Positions 39,681 to 48,435 of a stretch of DNA of 64,000 nucleotides are shown here, piece after piece. Position 1 is the stretch's first letter. Each line of letters starts with the position of its first letter. The notes beneath the pieces were generated by a model. That model ran no database searches and had not been told where the DNA came from. It saw only the letters and a program-made list of their open reading frames with translations. The stretch comes from Meiothermus sp. QL-1. GTDB lineage: Bacteria; Deinococcota; Deinococci; Deinococcales; Thermaceae. The stretch covers positions 186,001 to 250,000 of the forward strand of contig NZ_QQSV01000003.1 in the NCBI RefSeq assembly GCF_003351145.1, in the 5' to 3' direction. Both the position numbers and the translations under genes were made by a program.

Positions 39681-40892
39681 CTAGCCCCCTATGACCCCCG
39701 CCGCCCGGAGCGCTTCCACCTCCTTCGCTTCCAGGCCCAGCACCTCTTTGAGCACCGCCTCGGTGTGCTGGCCCAGGAGGGGCGGGGGGGCCTGGGGCTC
39801 GGCAGGTGTGCGGGAGAGGTGGGCCAGAGGAGAGCCCAGCAGGGGAAGCCGGCCCAATGTGGGGTGCTCGAGGTGCCACACCATGCCCCGGGCCTGGGCC
39901 TGGGGGTCGGCCAGGGCCTCGGCCAGGTTGTGGACCGGGGTGGCCGGGACGCCGGCTTTTCGCAGGCGCTCGAGCCATGCCTGCCTGGGCCGGGTGCGGA
40001 AGAGGGCCTCCAGCTCGGGTAGCAGCGCCGCGCGGTGCTGGACGCGGCCGGCGTTGGTCTGGAAGCGCGGGTCCTCCCAAAGCTCGGGCCGCTCCAGCGC
40101 CATGCAGGCCCGCCGGTACTGCTCGTCGTTGCCGATGGTCAGCATGAACCACCCGTCCGCCGCCTGGAAGGCCCCGTAGGGCACGATTTGGGGGTGGGCG
40201 TTGCCCAGCCGGGGGGGCAGCGCACCGGTGACCAGGTAGCTCTGGGCCAGGTTGACCATGGCCGCCAGCCCCACATCGAAGAGGGCCAGGTCGATGTGCT
40301 GCCCCAGGCCGCTTCGCGCCCGCTCCCAAAGGGCCGCCAGCACAGCCACGGCCCCCTGCATCCCGGTCATCAGGTCGATCCAGGCCACCGGCACGCGCAT
40401 GGGGGGCCCCTCGGGTTCACCGGTAACCGACATGATGCCACAAAGCCCCTGGATGGCCACGTCGTAGCCGGGCTCGGCCGCGCGGGGGCCGGTGTGGCCA
40501 TAGCCGGTGATGGAGAGATAGATGAGCCCGGGGTTGAGCCGGGCCAGGCTGGGGTAGTCGAGCCCGTAGCGGGCCAGGTCGCCGGTCTTGAAGTTCTCCA
40601 CCAGCACGTCGGCCCGCTGGGCCAGCGCCCGCACAATCTGCTGGCCCCTGGGGTCTTTGAGGTTTATCGCCAGGCTCTGCTTGCCCCGGTTGCAGGACAA
40701 AAAGTAGGCGCTCTCGCCCCGGCCCTCCGGGCCCGCGGGTACGAAAGGGGGGCCCCAGCCGCGGGTCTCATCGCCCCACAGGGGCTCCACCTTCCAGACC
40801 CTGGCCCCCAGGTCAGCCAGCATCTGGGTGCAGTAGGGCCCGGCCAGCACCCGGGAGAGGTCAAGGACCTTGACGCCATCCAGCGCGCCCAT
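39681..40892 (-). CDS. CaiB/BaiF family CoA-transferase
   Basis: 403 residues. Class III CoA-transferase: VLDLSRVLAGPYCTQMLADLGA, VWKVEPLWGDETRGWGPPF, VLVENFKTG and the catalytic aspartate in EPGYDVAIQG. It moves CoA between carboxylic acids by a mixed-anhydride mechanism. It lies 38 bp upstream of the penicillin acylase gene on the same strand, so it may activate the acyl chain that enzyme releases. Divergent from galE with only 32 bp between starts. Confidence 0.92.
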   Translation of the reverse strand: MGALDGVKVLDLSRVLAGPYCTQMLADLGARVWKVEPLWGDETRGWGPPFVPAGPEGRGESAYFLSCNRGKQSLAINLKDPRGQQIVRALAQRADVLVENFKTGDLARYGLDYPSLARLNPGLIYLSITGYGHTGPRAAEPGYDVAIQGLCGIMSVTGEPEGPPMRVPVAWIDLMTGMQGAVAVLAALWERARSGLGQHIDLALFDVGLAAMVNLAQSYLVTGALPPRLGNAHPQIVPYGAFQAADGWFMLTIGNDEQYRRACMALERPELWEDPRFQTNAGRVQHRAALLPELEALFRTRPRQAWLERLRKAGVPATPVHNLAEALADPQAQARGMVWHLEHPTLGRLPLLGSPLAHLSRTPAEPQAPPPLLGQHTEAVLKEVLGLEAKEVEALRAAGVIGG

Positions 40893-40924
40893 CGCCCCAA
40901 TCCTAAGGGGTAGAATCGTGCGGT

Positions 40925-41929
40925 ATGAAGGTACTCGTCACCGGAGGAGCGGGCTACATCGGCAGCACCGTGGCCAATGCCCTCCTCGACCATGGCCACA
41001 CCCCCATCCTGCTCGACTCCCTCGTGACCGGGCATAAAGCCTTCACCCAGGGCAAGGTCTTCTACCAGGGGGATATCGCCGACGGAGCGCTGCTGGCGCG
41101 CATCTTTGCGGAGCACCCTGATATTCACAGCACCATCCACTGCGCAGCACGGGTGGTGGTGCCGGAGTCGGTGGAGGAGCCCTACCTCTACTATCGCGAG
41201 AACGTCTGCAAGAGCCTCGAGCTCTTCAAAAACCTGGAGGCCCTTGGTTGCCGCCGGGTCATCTTCAGCTCCTCGGCCTCGGTCTACGCCCCAGCACCGG
41301 GCTTTTTGGTCACGGAGGACTCCCCCCTGGGCCCCAGCTCCCCCTACGCCCGCACCAAGTACATGATGGAGCTGGTGCTGGAGGACCTCTGCCGGGCCAC
41401 CAGCCTTCGCGCGATTGCCCTGCGCTACTTCAACCCCATCGGGGCCGACCCCAAGCTGCGCAGTGGGGTTCACGTGCGCGAGCCCAGCCATGTTCTGGGA
41501 CGGTTGGTGGATGTGGCGCTGGGCAAGCGGGAGGCCTTTGTAATCACCGGGGTGGACTGGCCCACCCGCGACGGCTCGGGTATTCGCGACTACATCCACG
41601 TCTGGGACCTGGCCCTGGCCCACGTGCGGGCGGTGGAGCGCTTCGACGAGGTGCTGGCCCGGCTGGGCCGGCCCTACGGGGTCATCAACCTGGGCACCGG
41701 CCGGGGGGTGACGGTCAAGGAGCTCCTGGCGGCTTTTGAGCGGGTCTACGGCCGGCCCATCCCCAAGCGGGAGGCCCCCCCCCGCCCCGGCGATGTGGCC
41801 GGGGCCTATGCCAGCGCCGAGCGGGCCTGGGAATTGTTGGGCTGGAGGGCTGAACGCTCAATCGAGGAGGGCATCGCCAGCGCGCTCGCCTGGGGGGAGA
41901 AGCGCAGGGCGGTGCTGGGCTACGCCTGA
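40925..41929 (+). CDS. galE: UDP-glucose 4-epimerase
   Basis: 334 residues. GGAGYIG (7-13) binds NAD, SSASVY gives the catalytic serine region and Y141-x3-K145 (YARTK) completes the site; RYFNPIGA follows. It interconverts UDP-glucose and UDP-galactose for glycan synthesis. TAGAAT (40911-40916) ends 8 nt before the ATG without a Shine-Dalgarno. The 3' end overlaps the convergent COG0523 gene by 10 bp. Confidence 0.93.
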   Translation: MKVLVTGGAGYIGSTVANALLDHGHTPILLDSLVTGHKAFTQGKVFYQGDIADGALLARIFAEHPDIHSTIHCAARVVVPESVEEPYLYYRENVCKSLELFKNLEALGCRRVIFSSSASVYAPAPGFLVTEDSPLGPSSPYARTKYMMELVLEDLCRATSLRAIALRYFNPIGADPKLRSGVHVREPSHVLGRLVDVALGKREAFVITGVDWPTRDGSGIRDYIHVWDLALAHVRAVERFDEVLARLGRPYGVINLGTGRGVTVKELLAAFERVYGRPIPKREAPPRPGDVAGAYASAERAWELLGWRAERSIEEGIASALAWGEKRRAVLGYA

Positions 41930-42843
41930 CGCAGGGCCTGGAAGGCGGCCTCGTACTCGCCCGGGTCCAGGTTGCGCCCGATGACCACCAGCTCAGAAGG
42001 GGCCTCGGCGGGGCGTTTGGACATCTCCAGGCTGAATATCTCTCGCACCGACTGGAAGAGAACCTGCTGCGCAAAGCCCCTGACGCTCAGGTAACCCTTG
42101 GCCCGGTAGACCGCGTTGGGCCGGGCGATCAGGTACTGGTCGATGAAGGCATTGACCTTGGGCCGCTCCAGAAGCCCCTCGGCCCGGAGGGTGAAGGTCT
42201 GCAGGCCCGGGGTGTGGTGGTGGGGGTGGGCCTTGGGCTGCCAGTCGAGGGCAAAGGCCCTGAGGCCGAGCAGCCTTTCGGGGGGCACCTGGCCGCGGAC
42301 GGCGGGGTAGAGGGGGGCCAGGGGGTTGGTCTGGCGGAGCAGGGCCTCGGCCTCGGTTAGGGCCTCGGGGGGGGCGAGGTCGGTCTTGTTGAGCACCACC
42401 ACGCTCGCGTAGGCGAGCTGTACTGCGCCTTCGGGGTTGTCTTGCAGGGTGCGCGCCAGGTTGCGGGCGTCGGCCACCCCGATGATGCCGTCCAGTTCGA
42501 AGTGAGGGCGGGCGAAGGGGTCGAGCACGGCCTGGGCCACCGGCACCGGGTCGGCCAGCCCGGAGAGCTCGATCAGGATGTGCTCGGGTCTGCGCCCCAG
42601 GAGCTTGAAGAGGGCCGAGACCAGGTCTTCCCGCCCCACGCAGCAGAGGCAGCCGTTGGTGAGCTCGGCGATGCCGTCGGTGTCCACGTTTTCGATGAGG
42701 GAGGCGTCGATGCCGGTTTCCCCGAACTCGTTGACGACGACCCCGAAGCGCCGCCCGCCCTTTTGGATTAGGTGGTTGACCAAGGTGGTCTTGCCTGCCC
42801 CCAGGAAGCCACCCACGATGCTTACCGGGATGCGCCCTTGCAT
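41920..42843 (-). CDS. COG0523 (CobW/YjiA) metal-chaperone GTPase
   Basis: 307 residues. Walker A GGFLGAGKTT, the metal-binding GCLCC, a switch region (ELSGLADP) and NKTD specificity motif, followed by the short CobW C-terminal domain. The family inserts or handles Zn, Co or Ni. HHHT lies in the linker before the C-terminal domain, as in Zn-responsive members. No zinc-uptake gene is adjacent. Could also be a nitrile hydratase activator, but none is nearby. Confidence 0.9.
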   Translation of the reverse strand: MQGRIPVSIVGGFLGAGKTTLVNHLIQKGGRRFGVVVNEFGETGIDASLIENVDTDGIAELTNGCLCCVGREDLVSALFKLLGRRPEHILIELSGLADPVPVAQAVLDPFARPHFELDGIIGVADARNLARTLQDNPEGAVQLAYASVVVLNKTDLAPPEALTEAEALLRQTNPLAPLYPAVRGQVPPERLLGLRAFALDWQPKAHPHHHTPGLQTFTLRAEGLLERPKVNAFIDQYLIARPNAVYRAKGYLSVRGFAQQVLFQSVREIFSLEMSKRPAEAPSELVVIGRNLDPGEYEAAFQALRQA

Positions 42844-42872
42844 AGCGCCTCAGCCTAACATGCCTGGGGGTT

Positions 42873-43733
42873 TTATTCCTCCGGGTCTTTGAGGAGGCCC
42901 CAGCTGGTGACCGCAGGGTAGGAGCCCAGCACCTTCACGAACGAGGCCCGGCGCAGCAGGGTGAGCAGGGCCTGGGAGGGGCCGGGGTCCTCGGCGTGGC
43001 CCTCGAAGTCGGCGTAGAAGATGGGGGAGAAAGGCCGGTCGGGGTTGCGGCGGGGGCGGGACTCGAGCTTGGTCAGGTTGATGCCCTGGTCGGCAAAGGC
43101 CTTGAGCGCGGCCAGCAGCTCGCCCGGGCGGTGGCGGGTGGTGAAGACCACCGAGGTCTTGTAGGGGCCCTCCCGGCGGGGCCACTCCTCCCGCGAGAGC
43201 ACGAAGAAGCGGGTGTAGTTGCCGATGAAGTCCTGGATGCTTTTAGCCAGGACCACCAGCCCGTAGCGCTCAGCAGCGCGGCGGCTGGCGATGGCGGCCA
43301 GCCCCGGCTCGGGGTTTTCGGCCAGGGCCCGGGCCGCCCCGGCGGTGTCGTAGACCGGGATGGCCTCGAGCTTGTAGCGGGCGATGAACCCGTCGCACTG
43401 GGCCAGGCCCTGGGGGTGGCTGATGACCTTGCGGACGTCCTCCAGCCGGGTGCCGGGCGGGGCCAGCAGGCAGTGGTCCACCTTGAGCACCAGCTCCCCC
43501 ACCACGTGCAGGTCGGTCTCCAGCAGCAGGTCGTAGGTCTGGTTGATGATGCCGGCGGTGGTGTTTTCCACCGGGACCACCCCCAGGTCCACCTCGCCCT
43601 CGGTGACGGCGGCGAAGACCTGGTGGAAGGTGGGCAGCCCGATGGTCTCGGCCTCGGGGAAAGCCCTGAGCGAGGCCTCCTCGCTGTAGGCCCCCTCGGT
43701 GCCCTGGAAGGCGATGCGCAGGACCTTGGTCAC
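42873..43733 (-). CDS. pheA: Prephenate dehydratase
   Basis: 286 residues from GTG 43733. FQGTEGAYSEEA at the start, the active-site threonine in NYTRFFVLS and the ACT-domain signature LESRPRR for phenylalanine feedback. It converts prephenate to phenylpyruvate; no chorismate-mutase domain is fused. On the minus strand TATACT ends 5-6 nt before the GTG, a leaderless arrangement. An upstream in-frame start at 43778 would overlap this -10 and the divergent gene's promoter and is rejected. Confidence 0.95.
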   Translation of the reverse strand: MTKVLRIAFQGTEGAYSEEASLRAFPEAETIGLPTFHQVFAAVTEGEVDLGVVPVENTTAGIINQTYDLLLETDLHVVGELVLKVDHCLLAPPGTRLEDVRKVISHPQGLAQCDGFIARYKLEAIPVYDTAGAARALAENPEPGLAAIASRRAAERYGLVVLAKSIQDFIGNYTRFFVLSREEWPRREGPYKTSVVFTTRHRPGELLAALKAFADQGINLTKLESRPRRNPDRPFSPIFYADFEGHAEDPGPSQALLTLLRRASFVKVLGSYPAVTSWGLLKDPEE

Positions 43734-43786
43734 ACCTGTCAGTATAGGGCTTGACCGGGGGCCGCCGGGCCTGGGCATAATCAGGC

Positions 43787-44809
43787 GTGCTGCGGATTGA
43801 GCCGGTGGACCGGGCCGAGGAGTGGAACGCGCTGGTGGCCTCCTTGCCCATCACCAGCGCCCTGCAGTCTTGGGGCTGGGGCGAGGTCAAGCGGCTTTCC
43901 GGTTGGGAACCCTTGCGGCTGGCCCTCCACGACGGCAGCGGGCTTCTGGCGGCGGTCCAGCTTTTTCGCCGCCGTTTGGCGGGCCCTTTGGGCCTGCTCT
44001 ATGCCCCCCGGGGTCCGGCCCTGCGCAGCCTCGAGGCGCTGCCACAGGTGGCGGAGGCCCTGCGCAGGCGGGTTGGGGGGGCAGTCTACCTGAAGCTGGA
44101 GCCCGAGACCGGGCAGCCGGCCGGCGAGCCCCCCCCTGTTTTCTCTGGACTGCGCCCGGCTGAGAGCATCCAGCCGGAGTACTCCATCTGGCTCGACCTT
44201 TCTCTGGGGCGGGAGGGAATTCTAGCCCAGATGGAGAGCATGCACCGCCGCAACACCCGCCTGGCCGAGAAGCGGGTGGTGTGCAGCATCGAGGGGGAGG
44301 AGGCCTTTGAGGAGTTCTGGCGGCTTTTCGAGGAGACCAACCGTCGGGCCAGGCTGCTGCAGCACGCCAAGGCCTACTACCAGGCGGTGCTGCGCGAGAT
44401 GAACCAGCCCTTAGGCCGGGCCTTCATCTCCGTCGCCCGGTTGGAGGGGCGGGCCCTGGCCGCAGGGCTTTTCGTGGCCTTTGCGGGTAGGGTGGACTAC
44501 CTCTACGGCGGCAGCTCGCGCGAGAACACCCATGCCAAGGCCCCGAATGGGATGCACTGGCGGGCCATACTGTGGGGCCTGGAGCACGGCTACAGGGTCT
44601 ACGACCTGTGGGGGGTGCCGAGGGTGCGGGAGGGCAGCCACGCCGCCGGGATTGACGCCTTCAAGGAGGGTTTCGGGGGTCAGCGGGTACGGTTCCCTGC
44701 CTACGACCTGCCCCTTTCGCCCCTGTACGGGCCCCTTACCCGGGCCTTGCGGCTGCGCAAGAGCTGGGTCAACTACCGCACCCGGGGCACCTTCCGCGAC
44801 GTGCTCTAG
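43787..44809 (+). CDS. FemAB/FemX-like peptidoglycan aminoacyltransferase
   Basis: 340 residues with the paired GNAT-like domains of FemABX. LQSWGWGEVK near the start, LLYAPRGPA, a short helical part (RRNTRLAEKR), and the C-terminal DYLYGGSSREN with GMHWRAILWGLEHGY and YDLWGVP. Enzymes of this type add the first amino acid of the interpeptide bridge to lipid II from aminoacyl-tRNA. CATAAT ends 5 nt before the GTG (43787), so the gene seems leaderless and divergent from pheA. Confidence 0.9.
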   Translation: MLRIEPVDRAEEWNALVASLPITSALQSWGWGEVKRLSGWEPLRLALHDGSGLLAAVQLFRRRLAGPLGLLYAPRGPALRSLEALPQVAEALRRRVGGAVYLKLEPETGQPAGEPPPVFSGLRPAESIQPEYSIWLDLSLGREGILAQMESMHRRNTRLAEKRVVCSIEGEEAFEEFWRLFEETNRRARLLQHAKAYYQAVLREMNQPLGRAFISVARLEGRALAAGLFVAFAGRVDYLYGGSSRENTHAKAPNGMHWRAILWGLEHGYRVYDLWGVPRVREGSHAAGIDAFKEGFGGQRVRFPAYDLPLSPLYGPLTRALRLRKSWVNYRTRGTFRDVL

Positions 44810-44863
44810 CCGCCTTAGCCCGGGGTTCACGCTTCTTAGCGCGCCTGCTTCTACCCTCTAGCC

Positions 44864-45430
44864 GTGGTTCGTGCTGCGGTTGCGGCCCTGGCGGCCATCG
44901 TTCTCCTCTCGCTTTACCTGACCCACCGTCCCCTGCCCACCCCCCAGGCGCCCAGCCAGGGGGTCCGGTTGGAAAACGTGGCCCTCACCCTCTACCCCGA
45001 GCAGGACCCCAAGGCCCGCTGGGAGTTCGAGGCGGAGCGGGTCGAGCAGGACCCCGCAACCCGGGAGGCCCGGGTGAGCGGGCTGCGCTCCGGCCAGCGC
45101 TTCGTGGAGGGGAAGCTCGACCTGCGGCTTTACGCCCCCGAGGTGACCATTGACCGCGCAGACAACCTCCGCCTACCCTATGCCCGGGTGGAGATTCTCA
45201 AGGGCTGCTACACCGTGCACCTGGGCCAGATGGGGGAGCCGCCGGTGATCATCGACCAGCGCGAGGGCTTCCGCGCCCCAAGCGTCTACATCACCGCCCC
45301 CAGCCTCGAGGTGCGCGGCAAGGACTTCAAGAGCGACTTTGGCATCGAGAACCCTAGCTGGCGCGATCCCATCGAAAAGTTCTTCTCTGGCAGGGAGCAG
45401 CCCTGTCCGATTCAAGGAGGTAGCTCATGA
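44864..45430 (+). CDS. LptC-like membrane-anchored protein
   Basis: 188 residues: one N-terminal membrane anchor (AALAAIVLLSLYLT) then beta-strand-rich sequence (VRLENVALTLYPEQDPKARW, WEFEAERVEQD) resembling LptC/YrbK. In diderms LptC moves LPS from the inner-membrane complex to LptA. Thermaceae have an outer membrane without classical LPS, so the cargo would be another envelope lipid or glycolipid. TACCCT ends 6 nt before the GTG. It overlaps the LptA-like gene by 4 bp. Confidence 0.65.
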   Translation: MVRAAVAALAAIVLLSLYLTHRPLPTPQAPSQGVRLENVALTLYPEQDPKARWEFEAERVEQDPATREARVSGLRSGQRFVEGKLDLRLYAPEVTIDRADNLRLPYARVEILKGCYTVHLGQMGEPPVIIDQREGFRAPSVYITAPSLEVRGKDFKSDFGIENPSWRDPIEKFFSGREQPCPIQGGSS

Positions 45431-46341
45431 GACGCATTGGCTTCATCCTCTTTCTCTTTTTGCTGGCCCTGGCCGTGCTGGCCCAGAGCAGGGAGCGCAT
45501 CATCACCATCGAGGCCCCGGGGGGGCAGCGCTCGGGCAACCTGCGCATGGGGCCCTGGGTGTACGAGGCGGGCCGGCCGGGGGGGGTTATCGGCCGGGTC
45601 AAGGACCTGGAGATCAGCGCTACCCGGGCCACCCTCGAGGCCCCCCAGGGCAAGACCATGCAGGAGGCCGAGGGGGAGCGGGTGGCCTCGTTTGAAGGGG
45701 GGGTTACCGTCAGGCGCGACCGCATGACCGCCACCGGGCCCCGCCTGGTCTACCGCGAGAGCAACGGCCGGGGGGTGCTGGAGGGGGGAGCCCGGATGCG
45801 CCAGGAACCCCGCGACAAGGAAAGCGACCCGGTGGAGGTGACCGCACCCCGGATGACCTTCGAGGTGGACACCAACATCTCCACCAGCGAAGGAGGGGTG
45901 GCCCTCAAGAACGGGCGCCAGGAGGGCCGCTCGCAGCAGGTCTACTACGAGGAGGACCGGGGCTTGGCGGTCTTCACCGATGAGAAAGAGGTGGTGCTGA
46001 TACGCCGACGGGAGGGCAAGGGCGACCTGGTGATTCGGGCCAGAGAGGTGCGCAGTCTGACCGAGGAGAAGCGCCTTTTGGCCACGGGCGGGGTGACCTT
46101 GGTGGACGGCGATATCACCACCACCGGGGCCAGCCTGCTCTACAACGACAACACCGGGGAGGCCACGGTGCTGGCCGGGCGGGTGGGCAACCAGAATGTG
46201 CCGGCCCGCAGTGTGAACGCCAAAGAGAGGGCGGCCCTCTCGGGCAACGCCCTTTTGCACAACGTGAACCGCTCACAGGTGCGGGTGCTGGCCCAGGCCC
46301 CCAGGCTGCCGCTGGGGGATTTCCGCAAGCTGGGCGAGTAG
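45427..46341 (+). CDS. LptA/OstA-like periplasmic protein
   Basis: 304 residues. Signal peptide (MRRIGFILFLFLLALAVLA, cleavage near QS). The rest is repeated beta strands of the OstA type: ARTATLEAPQGK-like segments, FEGGVTVRRDRMTATGPRLV and GGVTLVDGDITTTGASLLY. Such proteins form beta-jellyroll bridges carrying lipids across the periplasm. Longer than E. coli LptA because it seems to hold two OstA units. Co-translated with the LptC-like gene. Confidence 0.72.
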   Translation: MRRIGFILFLFLLALAVLAQSRERIITIEAPGGQRSGNLRMGPWVYEAGRPGGVIGRVKDLEISATRATLEAPQGKTMQEAEGERVASFEGGVTVRRDRMTATGPRLVYRESNGRGVLEGGARMRQEPRDKESDPVEVTAPRMTFEVDTNISTSEGGVALKNGRQEGRSQQVYYEEDRGLAVFTDEKEVVLIRRREGKGDLVIRAREVRSLTEEKRLLATGGVTLVDGDITTTGASLLYNDNTGEATVLAGRVGNQNVPARSVNAKERAALSGNALLHNVNRSQVRVLAQAPRLPLGDFRKLGE

Positions 46342-46399
46342 GGGTGCGAAGTGTTGCCGCCCCGGGCTGGCCCCGGGGCGCTAAACTTGGGTTAGGGCT

Positions 46400-47050
46400 A
46401 TGCGCAATCGACTCCGCCGCTACTTTATAGCCGGGCTGCTCTCCACCCTGCCGATTGCGGTCACTTTGTATGTGCTGGTCTGGGTGTACAACTGGTCGAA
46501 CGGCCTTATCGAGGCGGTGCTCAAAGCCGTGGACGCCGAGCCGGCCCGCTGGTTAATGCCGTTTTTGCCGATTCTGGCGATCGTGGCCACCCTGGGGCTG
46601 GTGGTGCTGGCCGGCCTGCTGGCCAACAACTACGTGGGCCGGATGCTCTTTGCCGCGCTGGACCGCAGCATCAAGACCATCCCGCTGGTGCGGGAGGTTT
46701 ACAACGCGGTGCAGCAGATTGCCCACACCCTGCTGGGCCAGCCCGAGGTGCAGTTCCAGCGGGCGGCCCTGATCGAGTACCCCCGCAAGGGCCTCTACAC
46801 CCTCTGCTTCATCGCCAGCCCCCAGGTGGGCCGGCGGCTTTCCCCCTTGCCGGAGGGCTATACCGTGGTGCTGGTGCCCACCAGCCCGGTTCCGGCCTCG
46901 GGCATGGCCATCATCGTGCCCAGCGCTGATGTGATCCCGCTGGATATCAGCGTGGAGGACGCCCTGAAGTACGTGGTCTCGGCGGGGTTCATCCTGCCGG
47001 AAAGCCGGGCTGCTCAGCTTCTGACCGATGCCGGTCCGCAGCGGTCCTAG
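46400..47050 (+). CDS. DUF502 family membrane protein
   Basis: 216 residues with two N-terminal membrane helices (AGLLSTLPIAVTLYVLVWVY and a second at about 50-75). The DUF502 core follows: SIKTIPLVREVYNAVQQI, RAALIEYPRKG, GYTVVLVPTSPVPASG and VPSADVIPLDISVEDALKYV. Role unknown; often near envelope genes. It follows the LptA-like gene by 58 bp. Confidence 0.9.
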   Translation: MRNRLRRYFIAGLLSTLPIAVTLYVLVWVYNWSNGLIEAVLKAVDAEPARWLMPFLPILAIVATLGLVVLAGLLANNYVGRMLFAALDRSIKTIPLVREVYNAVQQIAHTLLGQPEVQFQRAALIEYPRKGLYTLCFIASPQVGRRLSPLPEGYTVVLVPTSPVPASGMAIIVPSADVIPLDISVEDALKYVVSAGFILPESRAAQLLTDAGPQRS

Positions 47051-47053
47051 GGC

Positions 47054-47476
47054 TCACTCCGGATCCTTGCGAGGGGTAGCCGTTTTTTTGCGGCCCTTGC
47101 GGGCTTTCTTGAGCACCAGCTCCAGCACCCCCCCCTTGAGGGAGGCCTGGGCGCTGTTGGGCACGATGGGTTCGGGTAGGGTCAGGGTGCGGCGAAAGAG
47201 GCCGGTGGGGCGCTCCTGACGTATGTAGGTGCCCCCCAGCGGGTGGCGCACCCCGGCTAAGGTGAGGGTCTGGCCCTGTTCTTTCAGCTCCAGATCCTCG
47301 CTTTTGACCCCAGGCACGTCCACCAGGATGCGGTAGTGGTCCCCCTCGTCGAGGATGTCCACCGCCGGCACCCACTCCCCCAGGGCTTCTAGCGAGGAAA
47401 AGCGCCGGGAGAACTCCTCGAGCTGCTGGCGGATGAGCCTGAGCTGCTCCAGGGCGTCGTAGCGTTCTATGGTCAT
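47054..47476 (-). CDS. Hsp20/alpha-crystallin small heat-shock protein
   Basis: 140 residues. Alpha-crystallin domain from about 38: VPAVDILDEGDHYRILVDVP, GVKSEDL and the C-terminal A-S-L-K-G-GVLEL strand, followed by a basic tail (KKARKGRKKTATPRK) rather than the common IXI motif. It is an ATP-independent holdase. On the minus strand TATTCT ends 7 nt before the ATG, suggesting a leaderless transcript. Convergent with DUF502, divergent from miaA. Confidence 0.93.
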   Translation of the reverse strand: MTIERYDALEQLRLIRQQLEEFSRRFSSLEALGEWVPAVDILDEGDHYRILVDVPGVKSEDLELKEQGQTLTLAGVRHPLGGTYIRQERPTGLFRRTLTLPEPIVPNSAQASLKGGVLELVLKKARKGRKKTATPRKDPE

Positions 47477-47510
47477 ATGGCCGAGAATATCATGGTTGCG
47501 CTAAGGAGAT

Positions 47511-48428
47511 ATGACCTGGATTCCCGTGCTCGCTGGGCCTACCGCCACCGGAAAGACCACGCTGGCCCTCCGGCTAGGGGAGGTGTGGCCCCTCGAGGTC
47601 ATCTCGGCCGACGCCAGCATGGTCTATGTGGGCATGGACATCGGGACCGCCAAACCAAGCCCGGAGGAGCGGGCCCGGGTGCCGCACCACCTGGTCGATG
47701 TGGTGCGCCCTGACCAGCCCTTTAGCGTGGCTGACTATGTGGCGCGGGCCGAGGCGGCCATCCAGGGGGTACTGGAACGGGGGCGCATCCCGCTGGTGGT
47801 GGGGGGGACCGGCTACTACATAAGGACCCTCGCCGAGGGGCTTCACGCGTTGCCCCCGCCCGACCCGGCGCTCCAGGCCGAGCTCTGGGGCTTGCTGGAG
47901 CTGAGGGGGCTCGAGCCCCTGCAGGCCGAGCTGGCGGCCCACAGCCCGGAGGACGCCCTTCGGGTGGGGAAGAACCCCCGCCGGCTGGTGCGGGCCCTGG
48001 AGGTGCTCCGCCGCACCGGCCTACCGCCCTCGCGGCTGCCCAGGCGGCCCCCTCGCTTTCGCTACCGCAAACTCATCCTGTGGCCGGCGTGGGACTGGCT
48101 CGAGCCCCGGCTGGCTTTTCGGGTGGAGGGCATGCTGGAGAGGGGTCTGGTGGAGGAGGTGCGGGGGCTGCTGCGGGCCTATCCCTCCATGCCCACCGCC
48201 CTTCAGGCCATCGGCTACAAGGAGATCGCTGCCTACCTGCGGGGCGACTGCACCCTGGAGGAGGCCCGGGCGGCCATGCTCCGGGCCACCCGGGCCTACG
48301 CCAAGCGGCAGTACACCTGGTTTCGCAAGGAACCGGGGCCGGTGGTCTTCCTGCCCCGGGCGGGGGAGGAGGCCTTGGCCGAGGTGGAGGCCTGGCTGCG
48401 GGAGGGCGAGGGGCATCCTTTATCATAG
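47511..48428 (+). CDS. miaA: tRNA dimethylallyltransferase
   Basis: 305 residues. P-loop [12 protein letters not shown] (9-20), [18 protein letters not shown], and [10 protein letters not shown]. It isopentenylates A37 of tRNAs reading UNN codons; the donor comes from the MEP pathway (dxr is in this window). AAGGAGAT precedes the ATG. gatA follows after 7 bp, so they form an operon. Confidence 0.97.
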   Translation: MTWIPVLAGPTATGKTTLALRLGEVWPLEVISADASMVYVGMDIGTAKPSPEERARVPHHLVDVVRPDQPFSVADYVARAEAAIQGVLERGRIPLVVGGTGYYIRTLAEGLHALPPPDPALQAELWGLLELRGLEPLQAELAAHSPEDALRVGKNPRRLVRALEVLRRTGLPPSRLPRRPPRFRYRKLILWPAWDWLEPRLAFRVEGMLERGLVEEVRGLLRAYPSMPTALQAIGYKEIAAYLRGDCTLEEARAAMLRATRAYAKRQYTWFRKEPGPVVFLPRAGEEALAEVEAWLREGEGHPLS

Positions 48429-48435
48429 GGGCCGT

